Source of the DNA: Bacillota bacterium
GTDB lineage: Bacteria; Bacillota; Clostridia; Christensenellales; CAG-138
DNA length: 20,074 nucleotides
Direction of reading: 5' to 3'
Assembly: GCA_023458355.1 (NCBI GenBank)
Contig: JAEWZS010000189.1
Span: forward strand, 1-20,074
Under the pieces are notes generated by a model. The model was not told the origin of the DNA and searched no databases. It saw only the letters and a program-made list of their open reading frames with translations. Of the stretch, positions 7,101 to 15,163 are shown piece after piece. The position numbers were made by a program, and so were the translations under genes. The stretch's first letter is position 1; each line of letters opens with the position of its first letter.

Positions 7101-7129
7101 TTGACTTTAAATTGCAGCGGTGATATTTT
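7101..7129 (+). promoter_or_regulatory. Sigma-A-type promoter of the hrcA operon
   Basis: -35 TTGACT (7101-7106), a 17-base spacer, and -10 TATTTT (7124-7129, 4 of 6). Predicted start near 7136, directly in front of the CIRCE operator, which is the usual arrangement for HrcA-controlled promoters. Confidence 0.65.
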
Positions 7130-7140
7130 TATGGAAGTGA

Positions 7141-7167
7141 TTAGCACTCCGAAGCGTTGAGTGCTAA
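7141..7167 (+). promoter_or_regulatory. CIRCE operator for HrcA
   Basis: TTAGCACTC (7141-7149), nine bases, GAGTGCTAA (7159-7167): a perfect match to the CIRCE inverted repeat. HrcA dimers bind it and repress the operon until heat shock titrates GroEL away. It lies in the leader of hrcA, so repression is autoregulatory. Confidence 0.97.
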
Positions 7168-7205
7168 CACACCGGAAGGAAACGGTTGGAAAGGGGGCCG
7201 TAGCG

Positions 7206-8246
7206 ATGGAGCTCGATATGCGCAAATTAATGATCCTGCAAGCGATTATCGATGATTATACGCTAACGGCAGCACCCATTGGCTCGCGTACGATTTCCAA
7301 GCGGCATGATATCGGTCTTTCCTCCGCAACCATCCGCAACGAAATGTCTGATTTAGAGGAGCTTGGCTTCCTCGAGCAGCCGCACACAAGCGCGGGCAGG
7401 GTGCCATCCGACAAGGCGTACCGCCTCTATGTGAACAGCATCATGCAACACGCAAGTCTCACCGATAAGGAATCGCGCTACATTGAGCAGTATTTTACAA
7501 GCGCGCTTGATCGTGTTGAGGATGTTATATGCCAAACCGCGCGGGCGATTTCGGATATGACGAAATACACCTCCATGGTGCTAAGCCCGCAGTTATCAGG
7601 CGTAAAGCTCAAGCATATCCAGCTCGTTCCGGTTACGGATAACAAGGCGCTCGCAGTCATCGTAACGGATGCGGGCATCGCGCGTGACACAATCCTTTAT
7701 GTACCCAAGGGCACGAGCATGGGGGATTTAGAAAAGCTCTCGCGTATGCTTACAGAGCGTTATGCAGGCATGAAGGTCGAAGATGCTGCGTCGACTATAC
7801 TCGAGGAAATGCCGGGAGAAATGCGCGCACAACGCGAGTTTGCTCAGTCTCTTATGAAGGCGCTTCGCACAAACACGAGCTTTGGAAAGAACCGTGTTGA
7901 GGTAAGCGGCACTACAAACCTTTTGACCTATCCGGAGTTTAGCAACCTCGAGCGTACGCGGGCATTCCTTACCTCTTTGGAGGAGAAGGAGGTGCCGTAT
8001 GAAATGCTCAAGGCGGCAACAAAGGTGGAATTTTCCATTACCATTGGCAGCGAGAATGAACAGCCTGACTTAAAGGGGAGCAGTGTGGTCACGGCTACTT
8101 ATAGAATAGGAGACAGTACAACGGGCTCATTGGGCGTGATAGGCCCCACCCGAATGGATTATGCGAGGGTTCTGGCGGTATTAAGGCACATTGGGAAGAG
8201 CTTAGGTGATGTACTGACGAATATGTTTGATACTACTCCCAATTAA
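7206..8246 (+). CDS. hrcA: Heat-inducible transcription repressor HrcA
   Basis: Represses class I heat-shock operons by binding CIRCE; its activity depends on GroEL. The product has 346 residues. The N-terminal winged-helix domain contains the recognition segment LSSATIRNEMSDLEELGFLEQPHTSAGRVPSDKAYRLYV, quoted here as LSSATIRNEM followed by SDLEELGFLEQ and PHTSAGRVPS, all characteristic of HrcA. A GAF-like dimerisation core follows, and the C-terminal region has the VIGPTRMDYARV motif. The frame is open from a GTG at 7161 inside CIRCE, but the Shine-Dalgarno AAAGGGGG (7190-7197) lies 8 bases before the ATG at 7206. That start gives MELDMRKLMIL, matching family N-termini. First gene of the operon hrcA-grpE-dnaK-dnaJ-prmA-rsmE-mtaB-HIT. 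Confidence 0.96.
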   Translation: MELDMRKLMILQAIIDDYTLTAAPIGSRTISKRHDIGLSSATIRNEMSDLEELGFLEQPHTSAGRVPSDKAYRLYVNSIMQHASLTDKESRYIEQYFTSALDRVEDVICQTARAISDMTKYTSMVLSPQLSGVKLKHIQLVPVTDNKALAVIVTDAGIARDTILYVPKGTSMGDLEKLSRMLTERYAGMKVEDAASTILEEMPGEMRAQREFAQSLMKALRTNTSFGKNRVEVSGTTNLLTYPEFSNLERTRAFLTSLEEKEVPYEMLKAATKVEFSITIGSENEQPDLKGSSVVTATYRIGDSTTGSLGVIGPTRMDYARVLAVLRHIGKSLGDVLTNMFDTTPN

Positions 8247-8296
8247 CTATTCGGAGTAGATGCGATGATTTTTGCCACCCGGCAAGGCGGACGATG

Positions 8297-8323
8297 TAAG
8301 CGGGTAGTGGAGCCTCCCGCTTA
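8297..8323 (+). promoter_or_regulatory. Stem-loop in the hrcA-grpE intergenic region
   Basis: TAAGCGGG (8297-8304) pairs perfectly with CCCGCTTA (8316-8323) around an 11-base loop. No T tract follows, so it is not an intrinsic terminator. It stands in the 160-base gap between hrcA and grpE, where mRNA processing or stabilisation would set chaperone levels apart from repressor levels. That function is inference. Confidence 0.45.
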
Positions 8324-8406
8324 AGAGGACAACAGGGCGGCAATAAGACCGCAAAGATGCCCATATGTAAAGTTTGGGTGTAGTATGGAGAAGGAGCGAA
8401 AGTAAA

Positions 8407-9003
8407 TTGCACCAAAAAGATGACAAGCGCGAAAAGAATATCAACAATGAAACCCCCGTAGAAAACGCGCAAAATACCGTTGATACGGAAGAAACGAAGG
8501 GGAAGAAAACGGCCGAAAAGCGCAAGGATAGCGTCAGTATGACGCAGGAGGAATTTATTCAGGTTAAGGAGCACATCGATAAGCTCAAAACTGAGCGCGA
8601 CGAGCTCATAAACCTTGCACAAAGGACGCAGGCCGATTTCGATAATTTTCGCAAGCGTAATGCCACTATATACTGCGACAGCGTTGAAGAAGGTGTGCGT
8701 TGCGTAATCAAGGACCTTTTGCCGGTGCTCGATAATTTTGACCGCGCGCTCCAAAACGAAGATGAAGGCTCAGCGTGGCGTGAAGGCATAAAACTCGTTT
8801 ACCGCCAATTGATGAGTGTTTTAGAGAAAAACGGCCTTGCGGAAATCGAAGCCGAGGGCCAGTTTGACCCGGAACTCCACGAAGCGGTGCTTAGCTGCGA
8901 GCAGGAAGGCAAAGAGGAAGGCGACATTGTTGAAGTGTTGCAAAAAGGTTATCAGGTGAAAGATCGCATCGTCCGCCATAGCATGGTGAAAGTTGCGAAA
9001 TAA
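8407..9003 (+). CDS. grpE: Nucleotide exchange factor GrpE
   Basis: Cochaperone that releases ADP from DnaK. The product has 198 residues. It starts with a charged, poorly conserved N-terminal tail (about 1-45) and a long coiled-coil helix (roughly 46-90, VKEHIDKLKTERDEL). Next comes the family segment QADFDNFRKRN, then LLPVLDNFDRAL, and a C-terminal beta domain ending in the typical KGYQVKDRIVRHSMVKVAK region. The start is inferred to be TTG at 8407: the Shine-Dalgarno AAGGAG (8391-8396) lies 10 bases upstream, while the nearby ATG at 8385 is out of frame and overlaps that site. TTG may lower translation relative to dnaK, which is needed in larger amounts. Located between hrcA and dnaK as usual. 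Confidence 0.94.
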   Translation: MHQKDDKREKNINNETPVENAQNTVDTEETKGKKTAEKRKDSVSMTQEEFIQVKEHIDKLKTERDELINLAQRTQADFDNFRKRNATIYCDSVEEGVRCVIKDLLPVLDNFDRALQNEDEGSAWREGIKLVYRQLMSVLEKNGLAEIEAEGQFDPELHEAVLSCEQEGKEEGDIVEVLQKGYQVKDRIVRHSMVKVAK

Positions 9004-9040
9004 TATATAAGGGTATTTGAGTATCAGGAGGATAGATAAT

Positions 9041-10873
9041 ATGGGAAAAATCATCGGTATCGATCTTGGCACAACCAATTCTTGCGTAGCATTCTTGGAG
9101 GGCGGCGAGCCTGTCGTCATCCCGAGCGCTGAAGGCTCACGTACAACTCCATCGGTGGTTTCTTTTAAAGGAGATGAACGCCTTGTAGGCCAGATTGCGA
9201 AGCGTCAGGCCGTCGTTAATCCCGATAAGACCATTTCTTCCATCAAAAGAGAAATGGGGAGCAATTATAAAAAGAATATCGACGGTGTCGATTATACACC
9301 GCAGGAAATTTCCGGCATGATTTTGCAAAAGCTCAAGCATGACGCAGAAGCCTATCTCGGTGAAAAGATAACACAGGCAGTTATCACCGTACCCGCTTAC
9401 TTCAGCGACAGCCAGCGTCAAGCTACCAAAGATGCCGGACGCATCGCGGGTCTTGAGGTTCTTCGTATCATCAACGAGCCTACTGCAGCCGCGCTTGCGT
9501 ATGGCATGGATAAGGACGTCAACCAAAAAATACTCGTTTACGACCTTGGCGGAGGCACGTTCGATGTTTCCATCCTCGAGATCGGCTCGGGCGTGTTTGA
9601 GGTGCTTGCCACCAACGGTAACAACCGCCTCGGCGGCGACGACTTTGACCAGCGCGTGATGGATTACCTTGTGCAGGAGTTCAAAAAGGATTCCGGCATC
9701 GACCTCAGTAAAGACAAAAGTGCACTCCAGAGGCTTAAGGAAGCTGCAGAAAAGGCGAAGATCGAGCTTTCGAGCACCATGCAGACCAACATCAACCTGC
9801 CGTTTATCACGGCGGATGCGAGCGGTCCTAAGCACCTTGATATCACGCTAACCCGCGCAAAGTTCAATGAACTCGTGGGAGACCTTATCGAGAAAACGCG
9901 CGATTGTATGACCATCGCCATGAAGGACGCAGGGCTTACCAATGACAAAATCGACAAAGTTATCCTCGTCGGCGGATCCATTCGTGTTCCCGCTGTGCAG
10001 GAACTTGTAAAAAACGTTACCGGCAAAGAGCCGTTTAAGGGTATCAACCCCGATGAGTGTGTCGCCATAGGCGCGGCCATTCAAGCAGGCGTACTGGGCG
10101 GAGAGGTAAAGGACATTCTCTTGCTCGACGTTACGCCGCTTTCTCTCGGCATCGAAACCGTGGGCGGTGTGTTTACGCGCCTTATTGACCGCAACACCAC
10201 CATCCCTTGCAAAAAGAGCCAGATATTCTCAACCGCGGCAGACGGCCAGACCAGCGTTGAGGTCCACGTGCTGCAGGGCGAGCGCGAGTTCGCACAGTAC
10301 AACAAAACCCTCGGCCGCTTCCAGCTTGCAGGCATTGCACCCGCACCGCGCGGTGTACCGCAGATTGAGGTTACGTTTGATATCGACGCCAACGGCATCG
10401 TGCATGTATCCGCACGCGACCTCGGTACCGGTAACGAGCAGCAGGTAACCATCACCGCCTCCGCGAACCTCAGCGAGGATGATATCAAGAAAGCTGTCAA
10501 GGAAGCTGAGCAGTACGCGGGCGAGGATAAGAAGCGCAAAGAGGACGTCGAACAGCGCAACCATGCTGACAGCCTCGTATACCAGACCGAAAAGACAATG
10601 AAGGACCTTGGCGACAAAATAGGCGCGGACGATAAGTCCCGCATCGAGTCGGAGGTGGCTAACGTGAAGAAGGCGCTCGAGGGCAGCGATTCAGCTGTGA
10701 TTAAGAGCGCAACCGAAAAGCTGACCGAGGTATCCTATGAAGTGTTTGGCAAGATCTACCAACAGTCCACACCTAATCAGGGTCAAGCCGGCCCCCAGGA
10801 TGCAGGTTCCGCACCGCACGACGACAATGTTGTGGATGCTGACTACGAGGTTGTAGACGACGATAAGAAGTAA
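9041..10873 (+). CDS. dnaK: Molecular chaperone DnaK (Hsp70)
   Basis: ATP-dependent chaperone for nascent, unfolded and stress-damaged proteins, working with DnaJ and GrpE; 610 residues. The ATPase domain begins GKIIGIDLGTTNSCVA and contains the phosphate motif LGGGTFDVSIL. The conserved interdomain linker DILLLDVTPLSLGIET leads into the substrate-binding domain, and the acidic C-terminal tail contains VVDADYEVVDDDKK. The N-terminal lobe is short around residues 75-95 (REMGSNYKK), lacking the roughly 25-residue insert of Gram-negative DnaK, which supports a Firmicute host. The Shine-Dalgarno AGGAGG (9026-9031) sits 9 bases before the ATG at 9041; an upstream in-frame TTG at 9017 lies before that site and is rejected. 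Followed by two hairpins and then dnaJ. Confidence 0.98.
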   Translation: MGKIIGIDLGTTNSCVAFLEGGEPVVIPSAEGSRTTPSVVSFKGDERLVGQIAKRQAVVNPDKTISSIKREMGSNYKKNIDGVDYTPQEISGMILQKLKHDAEAYLGEKITQAVITVPAYFSDSQRQATKDAGRIAGLEVLRIINEPTAAALAYGMDKDVNQKILVYDLGGGTFDVSILEIGSGVFEVLATNGNNRLGGDDFDQRVMDYLVQEFKKDSGIDLSKDKSALQRLKEAAEKAKIELSSTMQTNINLPFITADASGPKHLDITLTRAKFNELVGDLIEKTRDCMTIAMKDAGLTNDKIDKVILVGGSIRVPAVQELVKNVTGKEPFKGINPDECVAIGAAIQAGVLGGEVKDILLLDVTPLSLGIETVGGVFTRLIDRNTTIPCKKSQIFSTAADGQTSVEVHVLQGEREFAQYNKTLGRFQLAGIAPAPRGVPQIEVTFDIDANGIVHVSARDLGTGNEQQVTITASANLSEDDIKKAVKEAEQYAGEDKKRKEDVEQRNHADSLVYQTEKTMKDLGDKIGADDKSRIESEVANVKKALEGSDSAVIKSATEKLTEVSYEVFGKIYQQSTPNQGQAGPQDAGSAPHDDNVVDADYEVVDDDKK

Positions 10874-10900
10874 GCGGCAATCCGCATAGTAAGATAGTGT

Positions 10901-10931
10901 ACCTGAGCCAAAGCTATGCTTTGGCTCAGGT
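10901..10931 (+). promoter_or_regulatory. Strong 14-bp stem-loop after dnaK
   Basis: ACCTGAGCCAAAGC (10901-10914) pairs perfectly with GCTTTGGCTCAGGT (10918-10931) around a 3-base loop TAT. No T tract follows on either strand, so it is more likely an mRNA 3'-end stabiliser or processing signal for the hrcA-grpE-dnaK part of the operon than an intrinsic terminator. Confidence 0.65.
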
Positions 10932-10935
10932 GAAG

Positions 10936-10970
10936 TTAAAGGGGTTGACACCCCTTACCTTTAAAAGGAG
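10936..10970 (+). promoter_or_regulatory. Second hairpin and Shine-Dalgarno in the dnaJ leader
   Basis: AAGGGGT (10939-10945) pairs with ACCCCTT (10950-10956) around TGAC. An alternative outer pairing TTAAAGG (10936-10942) with CCTTTAA (10958-10964) would displace it in part. The Shine-Dalgarno AAGGAG of dnaJ (10965-10970) follows at once, so either fold may influence dnaJ translation. Confidence 0.45.
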
Positions 10971-10981
10971 TTTTGGGGACT

Positions 10982-12115
10982 TTGGCTAAAGCAGATTATT
11001 ACGAAACTCTCGGCATTAACAAAGGCGCGACGGAGGATGAGGTAAAGGCGGCGTTTCGAAAAGCAGCCAAGCAGTATCATCCCGATTTACATCCGAACGA
11101 CAAGGAGGCCGAGGCGAAATTCAAGGAGGTCAACGAAGCGTACGAGGTGCTTTCCGATAAGGATAAGCGCGCTAAGTACGACCAGTTTGGCCATGCCGCA
11201 TTTGACCCGACCGCGGGCGGTACCGGCGGTTATTACAGCAACGGGGGTGCAGGCTTCGGTGATTTTGCCGATATCATTGATTCCATGTTCGGTGGTTTCG
11301 GTGGGTTTGGCCGAAGCACCGGACAAACAAGAAACGGCCCCATCGCAGGCAACGACCTGCGTTACAATTTAACCATAAGCTTTGAGGATGCCGTATTCGG
11401 CGTACGCAAGGAGATCAATATTCCGCGCGAAGAGACATGCTCCACCTGCAGCGGCACCGGTGCAAAGACCGGTACGCAGCCGGTAAAATGCGCAGCATGC
11501 GGTGGCAGTGGACAGGTGCGTGTACAGCAAAACACAATGTTCGGTTCGTTTGTCACTGCGCGCTCCTGTGATGCGTGCAACGGCACCGGCAAGATCGTAA
11601 AAGAACCCTGTACGGAATGCCGCGGCAAGGGCAGAGTGAACCGAACAAAAAAGTTATCCATAAACATCCCTGCAGGTATCGACAACGGTCAGTCGCTCAA
11701 CATACACAACGAAGGTGAAGCAGGCTTTAATGGCGGCCCCGCGGGCGATCTGTACATCACCGTTACGGTAAAACCGCACAAGCAATTTACCCGCAAAGGC
11801 TACGATCTTTACACGGATATCAACGTACCCTTCACCATGGCAACGCTCGGAGGCGAGATCAATGTGCCTACGCTTAAGGGGAGTGTAAAGTATTCCGTTC
11901 CGGAAGGTACGCAGCCCAACACGGTGTTCCGCCTGCGCGAACAGGGTGTGACGCGGCTCAACTCCACAAGCAGGGGAGATCTTCTTGTGAAGGTGAACAT
12001 ACAGGTGCCTAAAAAAGTGAACGATGAACAGCGTGAGCTGTTAAAACGCCTTGCCGAATCCTTCGGCGAGGAGGTGTCGGAGGGCAAATCGAAAAAGAAA
12101 GTAAAGCTCTGGTAG
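10982..12115 (+). CDS. dnaJ: Chaperone protein DnaJ (Hsp40)
   Basis: Delivers clients to DnaK and stimulates its ATPase; 377 residues. J domain at 1-70 with HPD at 33-35, then a Gly/Phe-rich linker (about 75-110, GGFGGFG). The cysteine-rich zinc region is at about 153-218 with four CxxCxGxG repeats (CSTCSGTG, CAACGGSG, CDACNGTG, CTECRGKG), followed by the C-terminal client-binding domains. The start is inferred to be TTG at 10982: it gives MAKADYYETLGI, matching the family start, and lies 11 bases after the Shine-Dalgarno AAGGAG. The earlier TTG at 10973 is only 2 bases from that site and adds residues not seen in relatives. It follows dnaK after two hairpins, so its expression is probably set below that of dnaK. 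Confidence 0.96.
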   Translation: MAKADYYETLGINKGATEDEVKAAFRKAAKQYHPDLHPNDKEAEAKFKEVNEAYEVLSDKDKRAKYDQFGHAAFDPTAGGTGGYYSNGGAGFGDFADIIDSMFGGFGGFGRSTGQTRNGPIAGNDLRYNLTISFEDAVFGVRKEINIPREETCSTCSGTGAKTGTQPVKCAACGGSGQVRVQQNTMFGSFVTARSCDACNGTGKIVKEPCTECRGKGRVNRTKKLSINIPAGIDNGQSLNIHNEGEAGFNGGPAGDLYITVTVKPHKQFTRKGYDLYTDINVPFTMATLGGEINVPTLKGSVKYSVPEGTQPNTVFRLREQGVTRLNSTSRGDLLVKVNIQVPKKVNDEQRELLKRLAESFGEEVSEGKSKKKVKLW

Positions 12116-12126
12116 GCGGGTTTTTA

Positions 12127-13110
12127 ATGAATTGGATCGAATTGTCTATACATACCACGGAGGAAGGCATCGAGGCTGTATGTGCACGCCTCGATATGCT
12201 TGGCATAAAAGAGACCTCCATCGAGGAAGATGCGCGTAGTGTGGAAGCGTTTTTAAAGCAAAGTGCCGCGCTTTGGGATTTTGCGGACTTTCAATCGCTC
12301 GCAGCGAAAAACGGCCCTTGCGTGAAGGCGTATTTGGCCGATCTCCCGGAAAATCTTGAACTTGTAGAGCGCATCAAAGAATCTTTCCGCATTCTTCGGG
12401 GGACGGACGTGGGGATTGATCTCGGCAGCCTCGAAATAGAGGTGCGTACTGTGGATGAGGAAGATTGGGCGAACAGCTGGAAAGCCTATTATAAGCCTAT
12501 CAAAGTAGGCGAAAAGCTCCTGATACGTCCGGCATGGGAAACGGAATTCGACGTGGAAGGCCGTACTGTCGTTTCCGTTGATCCCGGGATGGCGTTTGGC
12601 ACCGGAACGCACCCCACCACGCGTATGTGTATGGAACTGATGGAAAATCGCGTGAAAAGCGGCAGTACCATGCTCGATCTCGGCTGCGGCAGCGGCATAC
12701 TTTCTGTTACAGCGCTTTTGCTAGGTGCAAAAAGTGCCATTGCCGTTGACATCGACCCCGTCGCTCAAAAGGTTACGATGGAAAATGCCGCACTCAACGG
12801 TATTTCAAAAGATACTTACGAAGTGCTGATCGGCAACCTCCTTGCAGATGCTGCACTCGTCGAGAGAATTGCACAAAACACTTATGACACGGTATGTGCA
12901 AACATCGTGGCATCTGTCATTATAGCGCTCGCGCCGTTGATACAGCGCTTCTTAAAGAAAAACGGTACGTTCATAACATCAGGCATCATCTTGGAAAGGC
13001 TCGACGAAGTGGAAAGTGCCCTCCATACACATGGGCTTGAAACGAAAAAGCGTATCACCTCAGAGGGGTGGGCAGCGCTTGAGATGAAGATACGGGAGAC
13101 TTTACATTGA
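12127..13110 (+). CDS. prmA: Ribosomal protein L11 methyltransferase
   Basis: SAM-dependent enzyme that methylates ribosomal protein L11; 327 residues. The N-terminal half is the L11-recognition domain (MNWIELSIHTTEEGIEAV onward). It is followed by the conserved VDPGMAFGTGTHPTTRM segment and the Rossmann SAM motif LDLGCGSGILS at about 180-190, then IAVDIDP. The usual GNLLAD and NIVASVI motifs follow. The ATG lies 11 bases after the dnaJ stop with only a weak Shine-Dalgarno (GGCGGG), suggesting translational coupling to dnaJ. The stop TGA overlaps the TTG start of rsmE. The dnaJ-prmA-rsmE-mtaB order is the normal Firmicutes one. Confidence 0.95.
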   Translation: MNWIELSIHTTEEGIEAVCARLDMLGIKETSIEEDARSVEAFLKQSAALWDFADFQSLAAKNGPCVKAYLADLPENLELVERIKESFRILRGTDVGIDLGSLEIEVRTVDEEDWANSWKAYYKPIKVGEKLLIRPAWETEFDVEGRTVVSVDPGMAFGTGTHPTTRMCMELMENRVKSGSTMLDLGCGSGILSVTALLLGAKSAIAVDIDPVAQKVTMENAALNGISKDTYEVLIGNLLADAALVERIAQNTYDTVCANIVASVIIALAPLIQRFLKKNGTFITSGIILERLDEVESALHTHGLETKKRITSEGWAALEMKIRETLH

Positions 13111-13847
13111 GCCGCTTTTTTGTGAATCCCGGTGACATTGTCGGCGACAAGGCGTTTTTGTACGGCGATGACGTAAAGCATATCCTAAAGGTGCTCCGTT
13201 TGGTTATAGGTGATACTGTTACGCTTTGTGACGGCGTTGGCTACGACTACGAGGCGCGTCTTATCGAAGCGCAAAAGGATAGGATTGCATTTACCATAGT
13301 GCAAAAGACGGCTTGCGAAAACGAACCGACCTGCCGCGTTACTCTGTACCAGGGCTTACCAAAAGCAGGTAAGATGGAAATCATTCTTCAAAAATGTGTG
13401 GAGCTCGGTGTAGTTAAAATTGTACCGTTTGCCGCACAAAGAAGCGTAGTGCGGCTCGATGCGAAGGAAGCGCTGCAAAAACAAGAGCGTTATCGGCGCA
13501 TCGCCTATGAGGCAGCAAAACAGGCTAGACGCGGCATCGTACCTCAAGTAGGGGATATCTTGCCGCTTTCAGGTCTCGATTTTTCCGAACATGACATTTT
13601 ACTCATCGCTTACGAGGAGGAATGTGAGCGCACGTTTAAAGCTGCACTCCGCACGGCCAAGGAAAAAAAGGGAGATCTTAAAAGCGTGGGCTTCATCGTA
13701 GGGCCGGAAGGCGGCCTTACGGCTGAAGAGGTAGCGTTTGCCAAACGAAACGGCGGGGAAAGCATCACCCTCGGGAAACGCATTTTGCGCACGGAAACAG
13801 CGGGCATGGCGCTTGCCGCCATGCTTTTCTACGATTTGGAAGGATAA
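13107..13847 (+). CDS. rsmE: 16S rRNA (uracil-1498-N3) methyltransferase
   Basis: SPOUT-class methyltransferase acting on U1498 of 16S rRNA in the 30S subunit; 246 residues. The N-terminal PUA-like domain (SRFFVNPGDI; HILKVLRLVIGD) precedes the knotted SAM-binding domain. That domain has EIILQKCVELGV, FIVGPEGGLTAEEV and the knot motif LGKRILRTETAGMAL near the C terminus. It starts with TTG at 13107, overlapping the prmA stop as TTGA; the Shine-Dalgarno GGGAG (13094-13098) is 8 bases upstream. The overlap indicates coupled translation. Confidence 0.95.
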   Translation: MSRFFVNPGDIVGDKAFLYGDDVKHILKVLRLVIGDTVTLCDGVGYDYEARLIEAQKDRIAFTIVQKTACENEPTCRVTLYQGLPKAGKMEIILQKCVELGVVKIVPFAAQRSVVRLDAKEALQKQERYRRIAYEAAKQARRGIVPQVGDILPLSGLDFSEHDILLIAYEEECERTFKAALRTAKEKKGDLKSVGFIVGPEGGLTAEEVAFAKRNGGESITLGKRILRTETAGMALAAMLFYDLEG

Positions 13848-13857
13848 AGGATACAGA

Positions 13858-15147
13858 ATGAAGGCAGCCTTTTGCACGCTCGGGTGCAAGGTCAACCAAT
13901 ATGAAACACAGGCTATGCTGGAGCTGTTTGAAAAGGCAGGCTATGAAACGGCGGACTTTGACGAACCCGCTGATGTATATGTTGTGAATACCTGTACTGT
14001 TACGCAGACAGGGGATAAAAAATCCCGCCAGATGATTTCTCGAGCGCACGCACACAACCCTAAGGCAAAGATCATTGTAGTGGGTTGCTATTCGCAGGTT
14101 GCGCCGGAAGAAGTTGAAAAACTCCCCGGCGTATGGATGGTATTAGGAACTAAGGACCGTTCGCGCGTAGTTGAGTTGTTTGAGTCTTCTTTGAAGGAAG
14201 AACACTCCGTAGCGGCGGTGGAACCGCTCATAAACCGCGATGTGTTTGAGGAAATAAGCGCTACTAAGGAAAGCCGTACGCGCGCACATTTAAAAATTCA
14301 GGACGGATGCGACAGATATTGTACCTATTGCATTATTCCCTACGCAAGGGGTGCTATCAGAAGTCGTACGTTAAAAAGCATTCGTACTGAAATGGAAAAA
14401 CTAGCGCAGGCGGGCTATACAGAGATTGTTTTGACGGGCATCCATGTTATGTCCTACGGCAGGGATTTTCGTGACGGAACGACCATAGCAGACGCATTTG
14501 CACTTGCGGAAGATATAAATGGAATTAAACGTGTACGTTTGGGCTCAATTGAGCCAAACATGGCGGATGAGGCATTTGTTAAGGCTGTGAAAAACAGCGA
14601 AAAGGTGTGCAGGCATTTCCACTTATCGCTCCAAAGCGGCAGCGCAGGGGTTTTAAAGCGCATGAACCGCCGTTATACGCCTGAGGAGTACGAAGCATGC
14701 GTAGAACGTCTTCGCACAGCAATGCCTAACTGCGCCATCACAACCGACGTCATTGCGGGCTTCCCGGGAGAGACTGAAGAGGAATTTGTTGAAACCGAGA
14801 CATTTATAAAAAAACTGGCGCTTTCGCGAATTCACGTATTTCCGTTTTCTGCACGCAAAGGTACGAAAGCGGCATCGATGGATGGGCAGATCGCAAAAAA
14901 CATAAAAGCTATCAGAACCAAACGGCTTATTGTACTCGGAAATAAGCTTGAGGAAATATACCTGAATTCGTTTTTAAATACGATACAGGAAGTCCTTTTT
15001 GAGGAATGCGAGGAAGGCTATGTTTACGGACATACCGGTACCTATGTGCGCGTTTTGGTTAAAGGCGGAGAAGAGTTGGTTGGCATGCTAAAAAACGTTG
15101 CTGTAGAAAAGCTGCAAAACGGGTGCCTGTACGGGGTATTATCATAG
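13858..15147 (+). CDS. mtaB: tRNA t6A37 methylthiotransferase MtaB
   Basis: Radical SAM methylthiotransferase that adds the 2-methylthio group to t6A37 of tRNAs reading ANN codons; 429 residues. The N-terminal UPF0004 domain has the MtaB hallmark TLGCKVNQYE and Cys 10, 46 (NTCTVT) and 77 (VVGCYSQ) for one 4Fe-4S cluster. The radical SAM motif CDRYCTYC (C151, C155, C158) holds the second cluster. A TRAM-type RNA-binding domain forms the C terminus. The frame is open 40 codons upstream inside rsmE, but the ATG at 13858 has a Shine-Dalgarno (AAAGGA) and gives the family start MKAAFCTLGC. It lies 10 bases after rsmE in the same operon. Confidence 0.95.
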   Translation: MKAAFCTLGCKVNQYETQAMLELFEKAGYETADFDEPADVYVVNTCTVTQTGDKKSRQMISRAHAHNPKAKIIVVGCYSQVAPEEVEKLPGVWMVLGTKDRSRVVELFESSLKEEHSVAAVEPLINRDVFEEISATKESRTRAHLKIQDGCDRYCTYCIIPYARGAIRSRTLKSIRTEMEKLAQAGYTEIVLTGIHVMSYGRDFRDGTTIADAFALAEDINGIKRVRLGSIEPNMADEAFVKAVKNSEKVCRHFHLSLQSGSAGVLKRMNRRYTPEEYEACVERLRTAMPNCAITTDVIAGFPGETEEEFVETETFIKKLALSRIHVFPFSARKGTKAASMDGQIAKNIKAIRTKRLIVLGNKLEEIYLNSFLNTIQEVLFEECEEGYVYGHTGTYVRVLVKGGEELVGMLKNVAVEKLQNGCLYGVLS

Positions 15148-15163
15148 TAAAAGGAGATTCGAA

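Noticed and set aside
9137..9835. A 232-codon open frame on the minus strand opposite dnaK
   Set aside because: Antisense to a fully conserved DnaK ATPase domain; composition shows no recognisable protein.
10945..10950. TTGACA before dnaJ as a separate promoter
   Set aside because: No -10 hexamer lies at 16-18 bases; the bases belong to the loop of the second hairpin.
13738..13857. Extending mtaB 40 codons upstream into rsmE
   Set aside because: The extension reads rsmE in another frame and is not family-like; the ATG at 13858 has a Shine-Dalgarno and the conserved MtaB start.
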